64,000 bases of DNA from Alligator mississippiensis. Lineage: Eukaryota; Chordata; Crocodylia; Alligatoridae. This document shows, piece after piece, positions 24,602-43,269 of the stretch. The stretch lies in the NCBI RefSeq assembly GCF_030867095.1, contig NC_081824.1:304312956-304376955 (forward strand), written 5' to 3'. Position 1 is the stretch's first letter. Each line of letters opens with the position of its first letter. The notes beneath the pieces are model-generated. The model had not been told where the DNA came from, ran no database searches, and was given only the letters and a program-made list of their open reading frames with translations. The translations under genes and the position numbers were made by a program.

Positions 24602-24861
24602 CAGGTTCTCAACCTCTTTGGACTCAAGGACCCCTCAGAAAACGCCAGCTCTCAGCTTTTACCCATTTTTTTTGAGCATGGAAAAATATTAGGCAGAAGC
24701 TTCTTTTGCAAAGACCTCCAATAGCCCACGGTGCCTCAGGTTGGTTTGGATGCTCTGGTTTTGGATTTACCACTTCCGGGTTTATTGTGTGTGTCTGCGC
24801 TGCTAACCATGTCCCACGGCACTGTTAACAGACTCTTGAGGCCTCTGGCTGAGAATCGTTG
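24602..24861. mobile_element. Probable diverged hAT element
   Basis: Ends CAGGTTCTCAACCTC and GGCTGAGAATCGTTG are inverted with several mismatches. Flanks GGTTAACT and GGTTTCCC share five of eight bases, so the duplication is only plausible. Confidence 0.5.
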
Positions 24862-25437
24862 GGTTTCCCCCAACTGGGATCAGGTAGACATAAAGCTGCA
24901 ACTCCTATAGCAAGAAAGGTGAGTTCAACATCATGCCCACACATCACATCATGCCCACACATCGCCCATTCAGCCTTCAGGAGCTTGACATGCTATGTTG
25001 CTGTGGCAGCCTGGGCAGCAGGACAGTCATTTGGAGGTCTGCTTGACAGGTCCAGAGATTTATATGTTTTTTTAATCCTCAGACATCAATGAAATTTGTC
25101 CAGTTCTTTTTATAAAATGCCTTATTTCCATATTTCCTGCTTGAACTGTGATGACTTTCTCCACAGTTGGTGTATCTCGCAAAGCCCCTAAAACAACATT
25201 TTACATATAAATTTCAGCTGTCATTAAAATAGAAAAAGGTTTCTGGCTGCCATAGTTGGTAGAGATGTGCTTGAAAATGTGCACCTCCAAGGCTTAAAGC
25301 CCAGGATGTTGCAAGGATAGCAGTGTTAACTCTCATTATACTGCTAATCCTCCCCCCCCCCAGAAGCGGGGCCAGTGACTGGCTCTCCTGGCCTCTCTCA
25401 TATTCCTTTTTGCTGTTTCATGTTGATTTAAAAGGAA

Positions 25438-25965
25438 ATTTAGTTTGGAGATGAGGAGGAACTTGTTGACTCAGAGGGCGCTTAAGCACTGGAACAGGCT
25501 ACCTGTCGTACTCCATCCCTGGAAATTTCCAGGAGCAGGTGGGATAGACACTTAGCTGGGCTGGTTTGGTCTGGGATAACTCTGCCCTGAGAAGCCAGGG
25601 TGCTGGACTACATCAGTGGTCTTCAATCTCTTGTACCAGGACCCATTTGTAAACATCAACAGCCAGTCCTGACACAGTGCCCCTCACTCCAACCCACTGT
25701 CCCCCAGTGTGTGTGGGGCAGGGGGGTCCCAGGCAGCCCTAGGCAGGCTGGAACTCCACCAGCCTGCAAGGGAAAAGCCAGTTTCCCACGTTTTTCTCCT
25801 TCAAAGAGGAATTAATTTTTAAAGTTTGTTTGCCACCCTTTTATATATTCTTGCCACCCATTTTTGGGTCACCACCCAGGGGTTGAGAAACACTGGGCTA
25901 AATGACACTCCCTCCCAGCCCTAGTGTCCTATTACCCTATAATTCCCTCTACAAATTGCAAGTAG
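25438..25965 (+). repeat. CR1 3' end interrupted by a hAT element
   Basis: Left part: GAGGAACTTGTTGACTCAG, then CACTGGAACAGGCTACCTG and GGGATAACTCTGCCCTGAG. Right part (from 25896): ATGACACTCCCTCCCAGCCC to the tail near CTATAATTC. Together they match the common CR1 3' end, split by the 282-bp element at 25614-25895. Confidence 0.8.
25614..25895. mobile_element. hAT element, 282 bp, nested in CR1
   Basis: Ends CAGTGGTCTTCAATCTC and CAGGGGTTGAGAAACACTG are inverted. Flanks GACTACAT (25606-25613) and GGCTAAAT (25896-25903) match at 6 of 8 and agree with the CR1 sequence at the insertion point. Confidence 0.82.
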
Positions 25966-26132
25966 AACCTGGCTTCCCTCTTTTGAGGATGCCGTGAAGC
26001 CTGAACAAAGCCAAGCCGATGCAGCCCATAGAAGACCCGAGGCCCCCACCAGCCCCAGCAGCGCCCGAACCAGAGCGCGAACACCTGGGCAGTGCTTCTT
26101 CCGGAGCACCCCTCCCCCCGGGCCCGGCAGGC

Positions 26133-26142
26133 GCGCATGCGC
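26133..26142. promoter_or_regulatory. NRF1-like palindrome GCGCATGCGC
   Basis: It is a perfect self-complementary match to the core of the nuclear respiratory factor 1 motif, about 170 bp upstream of the presumed start. Binding is inferred from sequence only. Confidence 0.6.
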
Positions 26143-26197
26143 ACCACAGGGGGTTCCAACCCATTCCTTTCACCGGGAGTAGAAAACGAGGCACCTG

Positions 26198-26205
26198 TGA
26201 CGTCA
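26198..26205. promoter_or_regulatory. CRE octamer TGACGTCA (distal)
   Basis: It is the full palindromic CREB/ATF site, about 110 bp upstream of the presumed start and 45 bp from a second identical octamer. Confidence 0.7.
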
Positions 26206-26242
26206 CTGAACATCTCCTCCCCCGCTCCCTCAGCGAGAGGTG

Positions 26243-26250
26243 TGACGTCA
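26243..26250. promoter_or_regulatory. CRE octamer TGACGTCA (proximal)
   Basis: It is a second full CREB/ATF palindrome, about 65 bp upstream of the presumed start, within the range where such sites are usually active. Confidence 0.72.
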
Positions 26251-26275
26251 GCGCGCAGGAGCACGTTCCCTACCC

Positions 26276-26282
26276 CCGGAAG
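26276..26282 (+). promoter_or_regulatory. ETS/GABP-like site CCGGAAG
   Basis: The core sequence lies about 30 bp upstream of the TOP start, where TATA-less ribosomal protein promoters often carry ETS/GABP sites. The assignment is by motif only. Confidence 0.5.
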
Positions 26283-26307
26283 GACTTAGCGCTGCAGTGA
26301 CCCGCCG

Positions 26308-26339
26308 CTTCCTTCTTTCCGAGCGAAGCCCTGAGCAAG
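26308..26339 (+). other. RPL8: RPL8 non-coding exon 1 with 5'TOP start
   Basis: A pyrimidine tract (CTTCCTTCTTTCC) begins at about 26308 and fits the 5' terminal oligopyrimidine motif by which mTOR signalling controls translation of ribosomal protein mRNAs. The exon ends at CAAG before a GTAGGA donor at 26340. Intron 1 is about 218 bp and ends at CCCGCAG (26557). The leader is short and has no upstream ATG. The exact first base is inferred from the TOP rule; no transcript was available. Confidence 0.72.
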
Positions 26340-26395
26340 GTAGGAGGTGGCTTGGCCGCGGCCTGCGCGCCCATCCGCTGCCATCGGCACTGTGA

Positions 26396-31925
<5,530 letters not shown>

Positions 31926-31949
31926 TGTCTTTCAGTGTACATCTTGCAC

Positions 31950-31955
31950 AGTAAA
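31950..31955 (+). terminator. Probable RPL8 poly(A) signal (AGTAAA variant)
   Basis: AGTAAA lies 25 bases after the stop codon and is followed within about 25 bases by a GT-rich stretch (TGCCTTGTGTAGTTTGTG) typical of a downstream element. No AATAAA occurs nearer. A short 3'UTR of this kind is normal for ribosomal protein genes. Confidence 0.55.
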
Positions 31956-32320
31956 ATTTTTAAAAAATGGTGCCTTGTGTAGTTTGTGAACCTCTAATCC
32001 CAAATTCTACTTGTAGTAGTGCTTTTTTGGGGAATTTTTTCCTTTTCACTGAAAGGAGGCAAAAATGAGCCGTTAGTCTCTATTGTGAAAGTGAAGTCTT
32101 TAAGCGGTATGTTTTAGTCAGCACTGGACAAAGATAAGTGAGGCTGCTATCTAGTGTGCGAATTAAATGAGAGAAAGAGAATCAAGCCATCAGAAGTTAA
32201 GCCTCTACAGAGAAGCTTTGCTTAAAAATTCTTCCTTCAAAGAATGTTAACAAATCTCTAAAAGCATTAGAAGATGGAATACTCTTCCTTTAATAAGAGA
32301 ATGAGACTTCACCACTAGCT

Positions 32321-32405
32321 GATCAAGCAATATTTTGCCTAATCCTGCTTTGAGCAGGCAGTTGGACTAGATGACCTCCTGAGATCCCTAACTTTCTATG
32401 ATTCT
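32321..32405 (+). repeat. CR1 3' tail
   Basis: GTTGGACTAGATGACCTCCT followed by GAGATCCCTAACTTTC and TATGATTCT is the classic CR1 3' end. It lies about 370 bp beyond the RPL8 poly(A) signal. Confidence 0.85.
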
Positions 32406-35400
32406 AAGCAACTATCCTAAAGTGCTGTTTTATTATTCTGTCCACTGGACCATATTGAAGCTTTGAGTGTTTGCAGGAGTAGAATTTGCAGACATGGCAT
32501 TTGAAGTGTACAAATGTCCTAGCTCAGAGAAGTAGCAAGTACTGTAGCTTCCACTTTGAGGGGAAGTAATAATTACATATAGCCCAAAGGAACAACTACT
32601 TGTAGGAGCCTTATGTAAGCAAATAAGCTGCTCATAGTGCAACTGCTGCTCATGTATGAGTCTCTGGGTAGGATAGGAACAAAGGAAATATCTTTTTTGG
32701 CTGTGTGAAAGCTGGCTGAAGTCATGTAATAGGACATGGCAACAAAGGTGTGGGGGAAGGGTATTGGTCAGCATGCAGAAGGTGATTAAGGAATTAGTGT
32801 AATAACAATCAGGACACTAGAAATGAACATTTTGTGGCAGGGTACAAGACCACTGATTTCTGCAAAGTAAAAATTAGACGTTGGTTATTTAATTTCCCTA
32901 ACACTTTCCTAAAGTAGATTCTTGAAATGCAAGTCCCTTTTCAATGGACATTAGCCTTTTCTGTATTTGCTGCCACAGTCAGAAAGATAAATGCAGACTT
33001 GGCAACACAAGTTAAACAACATGCAGATGGTTGTGTATGCAGGTTTATTCTTAAGTCACTGCTAACAATACTGGTTGTTTAAAGAGCATACAGTTATGCT
33101 GAAGCTAGAGAACCACAGAATGTAAGGGGCATAGTTTGTAAGAACCAAACTTTTCAAACAGTTGCTACATACAGCTTACTCAGCACCACTTACTGAACAC
33201 ATTAGAATTCAAGAGCAGATAATTGGAAGAGACAGCCTCTGTTCTTTAAGGCCTAGTCTATGTTAAGACTGTTTGAGCCAACTAGCTAAAAATCCCAGTC
33301 ACTGGTACAATGTTAGTGACAACCTGCATTCTGTACAGGAGTAGAATAGTATGCACAATACCTTTGAAAGTATCAAAACTATACCTTTCAATGCATCGAA
33401 GATGCTAGTTCCCTGTGTGTAGGGACCTGGAGTTTAAAGTACTGTATTGTCCAATTTCAGGTCAACCCCACATTTTCAGATTTAACCTGAAGACAAAATT
33501 CCCTTGACTATAAATCAGCAACACCCAATAAAGACTGCTGTTACCTTTGCAGAAAAGTAACCTAGGAAAGGACCCAAAACATTAAATGCATTATAAATAC
33601 TAAAACTGCACTGAAAAAAAATGACGTTTTTATTGCTTGCACAAAAAACTGCAAGTACAAAAGTTGAGACAGTAGGGCTCCTGATTACAGGTCAACTGCA
33701 TATGTAGTGAATGTCTTTAATGGTTCTTTTTGGAGTCAAAAAATGTTCAGATAGTCTGAACAATATAGGATTAAAAAAGTATTCACCTTTAACTCTAATT
33801 CTCAAAAGGGGATAGATAGAAAAAAAAGGTAATGCCAGCAAGCCTATTTGCATTGTGGTCCTGTCATAATGAATAGGTTCCCCAAGACTTCTGATACAAT
33901 CAATAGTAGTTACCATTAGGTGAGCAGGTACACCACATTTTAGAATAAAAGATTGTCACAAGAATTAGCTTTGGGGGCAAAAGTAATGAAGGAAGTTCCT
34001 AGCTGCCATTAACAGAACTCTAGCTCACTGCCTTGCACACAAGCACAGCTGCAAGCACAAACTTGCTAACCCTAAAAGTGCTGCTGTGATCCAGCACTCC
34101 TCTTAACCACTTCAGAGAGGCCCCCAAAAGGGAAAATGATTTAAAAAAAGTATGAACAGATAATTAATCTGGTAAAAACCAAGTTAAAAAGCAAGCAGGA
34201 TTGTCTACTAAGTCTCATATGCTTGAATGCTTTTTTCTTAAAGTTCTTCAAGGTTACTTGGTGCAAAAGAACTTTCAGAGCAATTAACATTAAACATACG
34301 ATAAAGCTGCATAACCAGCTTCAAATAGCAGCAAACTAAAAAAGAAAAAAACCACTATGTTGCTGAAGGCAGCTAGAAACACATTTAATGTAAATGTACA
34401 GGATGCAATGCTACATTTCACTCTAAATTCACACAGCCAGACAAGGACATTTTTGTCTTGAATCTGTTTACTCTGAACTCAAACACCTTTTTCATGCATG
34501 GCCAAACTAAAAGCTATATTTTAACAATGGTTTTATACTTCCATCCTGTAAATAAACATGTACTACTTTGGTTTGTGCGTAACATCCTTGACTATGAAGG
34601 ATAAGTTTTTGAATGCTCAGTTGGAGAGAACGTATCTGTAGATGGAAAAACCCTTAAACGTAAGAAAAGACATGTTGGACAGAGACTTCTGGTAGGAATG
34701 TAAGCAATTCGAGTTACTCCATATCATCTTGCACTGAAGGGTAGGGCAGATATTCTAGCTGAACTTGGAAAGGGACAAGCTGAGATATATTACTGAAGAA
34801 TAAGTGTGCTAGAGAAAGGTATTGACTAAAGAATGACCTAAGGATCAAAATAAAGACTGGATGTGTCCATGTAACAATGGACGACAGCTTAAAAGCAAAA
34901 CGAGGCATTACTAAAAAATGGTGCAATGAAAACAAAGTAGTGGGACACACTCAAGAGAGACTAGAAGAAGTGAAGTAGCCATGCTATCCCTAGAAAACTC
35001 CATAGAAACATTACCAAGCTAGACCATGAGTGAAGAAAAACCATTCGGCAGAATCGGTATAGAAAGAAATTCCAAATAACAGAGTAACACAAGTACTTGC
35101 AGTTATGAACACTAGCCTCCAGATCATGAAGTAATACTGAAGTTCTGATCTATATGCCATTCAAGTTCATAAGGAATCTAATCCATTGCTTTCAGTGGAC
35201 CAGAGTACACAAATGAGGGAAAATAATACAGAGGGACAACGCCTAGTAAAAATAATACTGATGAGGAGAGCTTTGACTACCTGCATATAAATTGGCCAAA
35301 TGGCAGATGGGATGTAATTTAGAGGAGCAATATGCACACTTAATTTCTTCATGAAGAAAAAAAAATTGAAACGTGGGAAGCTGTACTCAGCATAGTCTTA

Positions 35401-35854
35401 AGTATCATGCAAGTTATTAACAATCCAGAACAATGTAATTAAGCCCAACATTCCTAGGGGAGGCCTTGCATCAAACAACAGAAAATGTAGAAGGGGGAGT
35501 TTAAATAAAAAATGAGGATGCCAAGTCAGGACAACCCTGACAAGAACATTAAAATAGCTTTGACTTGGTGCAACCTGAATCAGCCTTTTGTCAGTCACAA
35601 GAAGCAGCTCACCCATCCCTCTCCCCCCTGCTCCCAAGAAAGAAACAGGATGGCAAAGGAAAGAGAGCCAGGTAGAACAGCAAGAGCTAAAGCTTCATTT
35701 TACTTTAAGCAGGTATCATTTGAAAAGCCCAAATGAAGTTCATAGGAAGGATGGTAAACAATGGCAGCTAAAAATCAGCTGGGAATTAGGAGGGTTAAGG
35801 AGGAATTGGAAACGCAACCAAAGATCTACCCAACAAAGTGGTGTTTTTTAAGCA
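32406..35854. other. Intergenic, no gene recognised
   Basis: AT-rich DNA between RPL8 and the presumed USP9X 3'UTR. A sense-strand AATAAA for USP9X occurs near 33042, but nothing shows that the transcript reaches it. No ORF looks like a gene. Confidence 0.5.
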
Positions 35855-36020
35855 CCTCAGAAGCAGGAAGTCTTGAGACACAACATGGGAGTAAATGGAG
35901 AATGGACCGCACACACGTTACTGGGCTCAGTGCAATGGCAACTTGAGTTAAATTTCATGGCCTGGAGTGTCAGGCTAGTTCATTTTATGGTCTCTTCTAG
36001 CCTGAAGCTCAACGAGTCTA
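35855..36020 (+). repeat. CR1-like 3' fragment
   Basis: TGTCAGGCTAGTTCATTTTA then GGTCTCTTCTAGCCTGAAGC resembles the 3' end of a diverged CR1 subfamily. Confidence 0.6.
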
Positions 36021-36594
36021 CTAAAAGTTGAGGAATAAGGGCATTGTAGAAAAGCAGTGAACTACTCTTTACCACCTCAGATCCCAGGCAGATGCTTAGC
36101 TTGGCCTCACTGTTTGCTGGTAACAAAAGTGAAACACTGTCAGACTGGCATACAAATGGTTAACTTCATGTGTAGCTAGGCAGTAGGACCTGCTGGTATG
36201 CATCCTAGAGGTCTGAAGGAAACTACCAATTGGTTGAGATGCTAATTGTGTGCAAATTTTCATGCAAATTACTTGCTGTAACAGGCAACAAAAAGGGGAC
36301 AAATAGACTGTCTATAGAACGGATACTGGGAGTTGATCCTGGGAATGACAAAAACAACAAAGTTTGACTGTAATACCAGGTAAATTATATATAAAGACCA
36401 ACATCCTATGTCCATGGGGGAGAAGAGGTAGGTAGAGCAGGACAATCAATACCCATCCAGGACAAACCAGTACATTTTCCAGAGGTAGAATTTTCCATTA
36501 CAGTGTATTAGAGCACTTTAAAAACAGCAAAAATAAACAAAAAACCCCCCAACAAAAAACACAATATAGAATTGACTGGATGCTTGTGTGGACA

Positions 36595-36806
36595 TCTGAG
36601 GCACCCCCTTGCCTTCTTTTCAAGGTAGAGGCCAACCACTACCTAAGGGAAGTAGATAAGGAGGTATTCCCTTTATTTTGTGCTTGCCACTACAATATTT
36701 TGTACCTCTCCTGCTAAAGCATGCAATACTAGCCACTATCACAGGTGGGGTACTGGATTAGATAAGCCACTGGGTCTGTTGCTATGACAATCCCTATGTT
36801 CCTAAA
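36595..36806 (+). repeat. CR1-like 3' fragment, another subfamily
   Basis: GGGGTACTGGATTAGATAAG, CCACTGGGTCTGTTGC and CAATCCCTATGTTCCTA match the other common CR1 3' end type. Confidence 0.7.
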
Positions 36807-39800
36807 GAGAATCAACCTTCACACAAAATTACTACATTTGTGATCTTGCCTTTTTGTTATTATTGTCCCATTTTTCAGCACATGAGCACCTGTGCCAGGC
36901 GCACTGTTTGCCAGGTCACTGGTTTTTCAACGATTTAAACAATTGAATGTCATGTGCCTTTTGATAAATCAAGAATAACTCAAACACCAGGTAACACCTA
37001 GGCCTCCTTCCAGCTCTGCTTTGGCAGCTCCCAACTGGCTGGGAGGAAGGGGTTGTGCAGCTTGCACAACACTGAAGAAGCTGCTGACTTAATGGTGAAA
37101 TGGTTCATCTTCTTCTAACTTGTCTTTACTACAGAAGCTTTATTAAAGCTTAAACCAAGAACTGAACAAAATTAATATTATTTAGCAGGGAAAATATACA
37201 CCATCAAGGTTGCCTTGTGACTATCCTAATCTACCCAAATGCAAGCCTGTGTTCTCATGCTAGTGTCCAGTGAATGCATTTAAAAAATGCAGGGATATCT
37301 ACTGACCTCTTGCTCACACCAGCTAGTGCTGGCTTTGGAGACAACAGATTACACAGTTTATTTGCTTTCATAATTTACAAAGAGCAAAACTTTTTCTTCA
37401 CATGCGTAATATAGGCTAAAAATAGCTCAAAGCAATCCCAGTATTATTGCAGCACAGAAGACATTAGCCAATATGCTTTTAATCAAAAGTTTAAAAGCTA
37501 CAGCATTGGATATTAAAAGGAAGATATTTTCAAAGGTTATCTTTTAGTAAACCCATAGCAGAGATTTTGAATTGAAGCAATTTAGGTTTCACAAAAAAGG
37601 TACTAGGATTTTAAGCCTTCCTACAGGAGATTCCATTACTCAATTGTAGTGCAAGACTTGATCTGCCAAGAGGACAGGTGCAGGTGACATGCTAAATGGC
37701 TTCCATAATAAAAGTGGAAATCTGGAAAAAAAACCCTGGCATTTACACCTTCATAAGGGAATGTTTTAAACCCCACATTCTAAGTAAGTATACTGCACCA
37801 TCGAGTTTCACATGTTTACTAGCACCCTGACAAACATAAAAATGAACTGCATATCCAGTTTATTCTTCCCTGTGGGTACTAGACAGTCTTAAGACACCCA
37901 TATAGCAGATGATTCCAATTTGTACCAAAAATACAGCAGGTGTAAGATCTTACCAATAGATACTTGATGTTTATTATTATCATCCCTTCCTTTAGCTTGG
38001 TCTTCCTAGTTCAAGTGGGGTACATACAAATCAAAAGCCCCTTTCTAATTGATCAGACATTTCAATGGACTTTTGAATGCTCTCTGCCTGCACTACATTC
38101 AGGTATGCAGGATAAAAGGACCTTGAGTGAAAAGTGTGGAAGAAGGCATGGGTGTGGGTAGCAGAGGAAGGAATTAGAGATAACCAATACTAGGAACCTG
38201 GAGAAAGAAAACAAATCCCCTATGTTTAGCATCAACATCAAATACTGAGTTTATAATGCTGCATTTATGCAAGTGAACAGAAAAACTGGCTCCAACATGA
38301 AAAACACTCTGGGCTGTATATCCAGCTAGTGTAAAGTGGCAAGATGTGAAAATATAAAGGTTGCAAGGAGTTGATCAAAAAATTACAACATTTGCTCCTT
38401 TCTATATGTAAAAGGAAGTTAATTTAAAAATTGGAATCCCTGGGCATTAGTGCTTACTCACAGGGAAACTGACTGCTGCCTAATGGGACACGTTTGTGGA
38501 ACACAGATAAGTGCTGTATTGCCTTGATCTAAAACTTCTGCATTTCCCTTTACCATACAAAATTGAGCAGTAGTTGCAAATGAACATAGAAGTGTTTAAT
38601 TATTATTTTTGTGAATTTTTTGCTAGTGGAATAGTAATGCAATATGCACCACAATATCACGGAACCAGCAACTTAATAAAAATCTAGAGAGGTACAACAC
38701 CCTCTCATTTCTCCAAGTTCATGTTATTCTGAGGGGTGCTGGTTTCCTTTCTGCGCACTGAATTTTACAGATCCGAACTCTTTGTTGCTTTGCACAATCC
38801 TGTACATCTATTCAAAGTGAGTGTAACAATGTGCAAGGATTCTCTACTCAAAGGAAACAGTGTTTTACAGCACTTCCCATGTACAGCTGAGGCCCTGGTG
38901 TGACAACACAGCTGGGTATTTGGGTGATAAGGGAAATCCACTAGAAAGGTAGAGACCTAACTAGCACCTTTTCAGCCCCACTTGTTGGACCCCGGTTCTG
39001 CAGGAAATTGGGCATGGCCAGAACATCTCTGCAGTCTGTATTTTTTCTAGCCACTGGATAGTCTTTTGGGACCAAGTATTAATTAAACCCTATTTTGATC
39101 CCAGATGGCCTCAGGACCCAAACAACATACAAGTACCTTCTCTCCCACATGTTCTGCACTAAACAATGTCACTGAACCAGAGACTGATTCTAGCCCCAAA
39201 TCGCTACCATAGGTGCAAAGCAGTGGTGAATCCAGCTTTCTTGCTCTCTTCAGAATACTTCAAACTTTACCTTCCTGTATCTGCAATGTTTATAATTGCT
39301 GGGACTATATAACAATGATTTTGCAGTTGTATGTGCTCAACAGAATTCTTCAAGTGGTCAGTTAAATTCACCTGTTTTTGTTTGCTGTTTGATAATAAAC
39401 AAACACTCTCAATCAGGCTCCTGAGTAATTGAAAACAAATCCAGGTTGGACTGTTCTCAAATCCATGAAAAAAAGTGGTATCCTTAAATTCTTCTCTGGA
39501 CAATCTCTACCCTGATGGCAATCCTTTGGTTCAAGCTAAAGAAGGGTTCAAGATATCAGTTCTAGATTTCTTGCCTGTTTGAGGTGGAGTGGCTATATTT
39601 CTCATTCACCATCTGTCTTGCATGCATCATTTCTTAAAGAAAGATTCTCAGGCTAATTACATTGTGATAGCCTCCCCTTTTTCCAACTACTCAGTCGCAT
39701 CAAGACAGTAAGAAATACAGTAATAGTTTCCTAACTTTTCCACATAAGCAATAACAATGTTGCCACAGGGATGTGCGCACTTTCAAATGTGAAAGGATCA

Positions 39801-41522
39801 ATGTGGAGAGGTTTCTACATGATAATCCATTAAGTGGTGTTTCCACTAATAATAGCATTTGAGAACTCTCTCACCTCCCTGGTTTAGGTGACTTACAGAT
39901 TTAATTTGAATTGGGTATCAAATAATTTCAGACATTTGCTTCACTGTGGGGTAGGGAAGATACGACTACCATGGTCTACACCATGGTAAGTCTTTGGCTA
40001 GAGAATTTTGTAGACATTTCAGGCGGTGGTATTTTTCACTAGAAATTTCAGTACGAGAGAAGAAACAAAGGCATGGTTAAAGCCTTTGACTTAACCACTG
40101 CCTAGCCCTAGAATCTTACTCACCCCACCAGGTTCATCTGTGTGGATGCTTGTAATCTTCATGAAGATAAAAACACATCAATAGGTGTTTCTCTGCCCCC
40201 CCCCACCAAGCTTGGAGTCAGACACTAGCTAAATGAAAAGGGTAAAATAAGTCTCTTGGGAATTGGAACGTGGGAATGGACCAGAAAACAATGCCACTGC
40301 CTTCTCTTTCTTTTTATATACCCACTTTTATCTCTGCTGCCTCCTTCCCATCCCAATAAAAGTTTCACACTGCTTCACAAAGCAGGGTCCACTCTTATAT
40401 TTAAAAAACTTTGCAGCTAGCCCTTTTGCTCATTAGCTTTGACATTTACTTCTAAAGGTTTTTAAAGTGGTCTCTAAGTTAAGGGTCTGCTTTAAGGTCT
40501 CAAAGTGGAGACCTTCAGCTAGATGTGCCACCCTGACCAGCTCACCAAAAAGAAAGGAGTTCCTTGAGAATATGAGAATGGAGACTTGCAACCACTGAGG
40601 CAGTAGAATTTCAACACATAGTAAGCATAGTCTGAAACACTAGATTCCTATAAGCAATTTCTGAGGAACATCAAAATCTGCTCTAGGATTGAAGAAGAGC
40701 TTGTAAAGCCTCTAAAGCCTACCAGTGAAGTGGCAGTCACTACATTCTGAAAAGACAACTACTAAGAGAGAAAAGAGAGAAGAAATGGGCAAACAGTACA
40801 CTGAAATGGCTATTGACAAATAGAAGGTGAAGGACTAACTGGATTTTTTAAAAATTAAGACCGTCCAAATATTCTAGGATATGAAAGGACTTAAAAAAAA
40901 TGAATGTGCTATGGCTGCTTGCAGATGTGAAACAAAAACAAAAAACCCCACACCTTACTAGAAGCAGCTATGCATTAGTTCAACCCAGCTCTTCAGTGTC
41001 AGTGTAGAGTGGATGCTTCAGCAGGGCTTTTTGATTTAATCAGCTATTAGATAAAAGCGGCAAAAAAGTTTCACTAAAGCACTCAATCTAAACAGACACT
41101 GCAGAGCCAGGTTGAACTACCACACTGCCTCTTTTGGGCATGTGCTGGGCTCGGCACGGGAGCACATCAAGTTAAAAGTAAAGCATGTTTTTGTGGGGGT
41201 TTTTCATGTCTGCAAGCAACCTACATGTCTTGAAAACTGTTGGAAAAGGTCACAGGAAATGATGGGGTACTGGATTTTAAGAAATGCTAACATACTGATG
41301 ATTTTCAAAATAAAAAGGGGAATCTGGGAAGCAGTAAAATAAAAGAGACTGAGAAGTTTGATGGACAGCAACTTAATGCAACTTCCAGGCAACAGGAAGC
41401 TGTCTACCATTTTGGGCTGTTAAAACAAAAGCATCACTGAAAAAGGAAACAACTCTTCTACATGACTCAGGTCCAAATGCATCTGGAAGTGTTTATTTGG
41501 TACTGGCTCTTTATTAACAAAG
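36807..41522. other. Intergenic, no gene recognised
   Basis: AT-rich, repeat-poor DNA. ORFs are short and lack family motifs. It could include distal 3'UTR or regulatory DNA, but the sequence does not show which. Confidence 0.5.
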
Positions 41523-41739
41523 CACTGGTTAGCAACCTTAGGCTGTGGGCTGGACTGACCTGGTTCAGGTCAGAGATGTGCAGGCACTAATACCCACTTT
41601 TTCTCCCATGGTGGCATGGGGAAAGCACCTACAGCCAGCACTTGTACCCATAGAAGTACAGGAATGTGACTGCTGCCAAAGCCCCACACCTGGGGGCTGG
41701 ACCAAATGGCTGCATCTGGCCCAGAGGCCATCAACCCTG
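41523..41739. mobile_element. Probable hAT-like element
   Basis: It begins CACTGGTTAGCAACCTTAGG and ends GGCCATCAACCCTG, resembling diverged hAT termini. The flanks do not give a clear 8-bp duplication. Confidence 0.45.
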
Positions 41740-43269
41740 ACAATAAAGCACCACAAGCACCAACAGCAACAAAAATGGAAGCAGCTGATGGAACCAATTT
41801 ACAAGAAAAGAATACAAGCATTAAATGTTTAGACTTGGCTAAGCGATGACTATAAGGGTTCAGTGTACAAGTAATCTGAAGGTGTAAATATGAAGACAAA
41901 CATTATTTAGGACAGTATAACAGATGTTATCAGGAGTAATAGGATTGCATTAAGAAAACCCTAAAAGCATAAAAAAATATTTTCCAAGGGAAGTGAAGGA
42001 AGCTCCACTGTTTGGGATTTGTATAATGACTGGACAATACATTGAGTACTCATCAGAGCCAAATTAAAACAATGCAGGGACTGGCTGATATAGTTTTCCT
42101 TCAATTACCTCTCCTGTTTAAATTTTAAAGACTTGCTTATTTGGCCCTATTTCCACTATTATTATTCAAGGTTAGTTTAGACAAGCTAGATGGAGTTTGC
42201 ACAATATTTTGAGAGATTTTGCTCAAAAATGACACCACATTATTGTCATTTTATAGCACTGTTGATAAAAGTAGCCTGGATTTAGCTTTTGTAAAGCTCT
42301 GTAACATAAGTTGGCCCAAGACATTAACTTTGTTCCTATCAAGTGGCTACTAGTTGCTGAACTGAGTTGTAAAGCTAAAAATAATAGTTTGGATACTTAA
42401 TATCTAGCAGAAAATTAGCCCTTACACAAGGAGGAGTGCTTTTTTCCTCAAGCATCGAGTCAGATCTTTTGTCCTGCATTCTGGGTCATCTGAACAGATC
42501 CCTGAAAAGCACCACAGACTTCACCAGGACTTGGGCACATCTGTTAAGGTCCAAGGAGCTCCAATGGATCTACTCAGACAGATCAGAGAACAGGACTGTG
42601 ACCTTGGACTTCAAAAGGTCCTTGCCACAGGGACAAAGTCACCTTCAGGATCTTTACACTTATTTTAAGCATTGCCATCTATGTCAGCACAATTCTATGA
42701 ATAGCCTCTTTATTGCTGCAACAGAGTTAGTACTGATACTGAACTCTCTCTCTTGTAGGGAAGACGAGAATGATGGCTATTTGGCATTTTAGATCTGTTA
42801 GTCCAAGGGACAGCTCTACAAATTAAAAACACAACATATGTTTAGAGTATCTTAAAAACAGCTGGACTGTGCTAAAAGTGACAATACTTAATTAAGAACG
42901 GATTAAAGCCCTTTTATACAGTAGAGTTTTTCTATAGTCCTTATTAAAAGGGAGAGCCCTCAGCTTAGAGAAACATGTGGATATAAGAATCCCCAGAAAA
43001 TAGTACGTGGACAGTGCCACAGATGCCCTGAGGGGGTTAGGGCATTTATTTGCCCCATGTCTGCGACTGCTGCCACAGAATGGTCCCATTTCAGCTGTAC
43101 ATGGACACTGAAAAGTAGCCACTACCCAGGAGTCAGACATGATCTTTAGGAAGCCACATCTGTACTTTTCTTCAACATTAAGATTACTTGTGAGAAGAGC
43201 AAAGAAAAGCTGGAAGGAAGGACAAAGCTTTCTTTGAGCCCAGAGGTGACAAAACCATTTACTTTCACT

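Noticed and set aside
42436-42792. 118-codon ORF in the intergenic stretch
   Set aside because: No family motif, no splice or promoter context, and the length is within chance for 15 kb of intergenic DNA.
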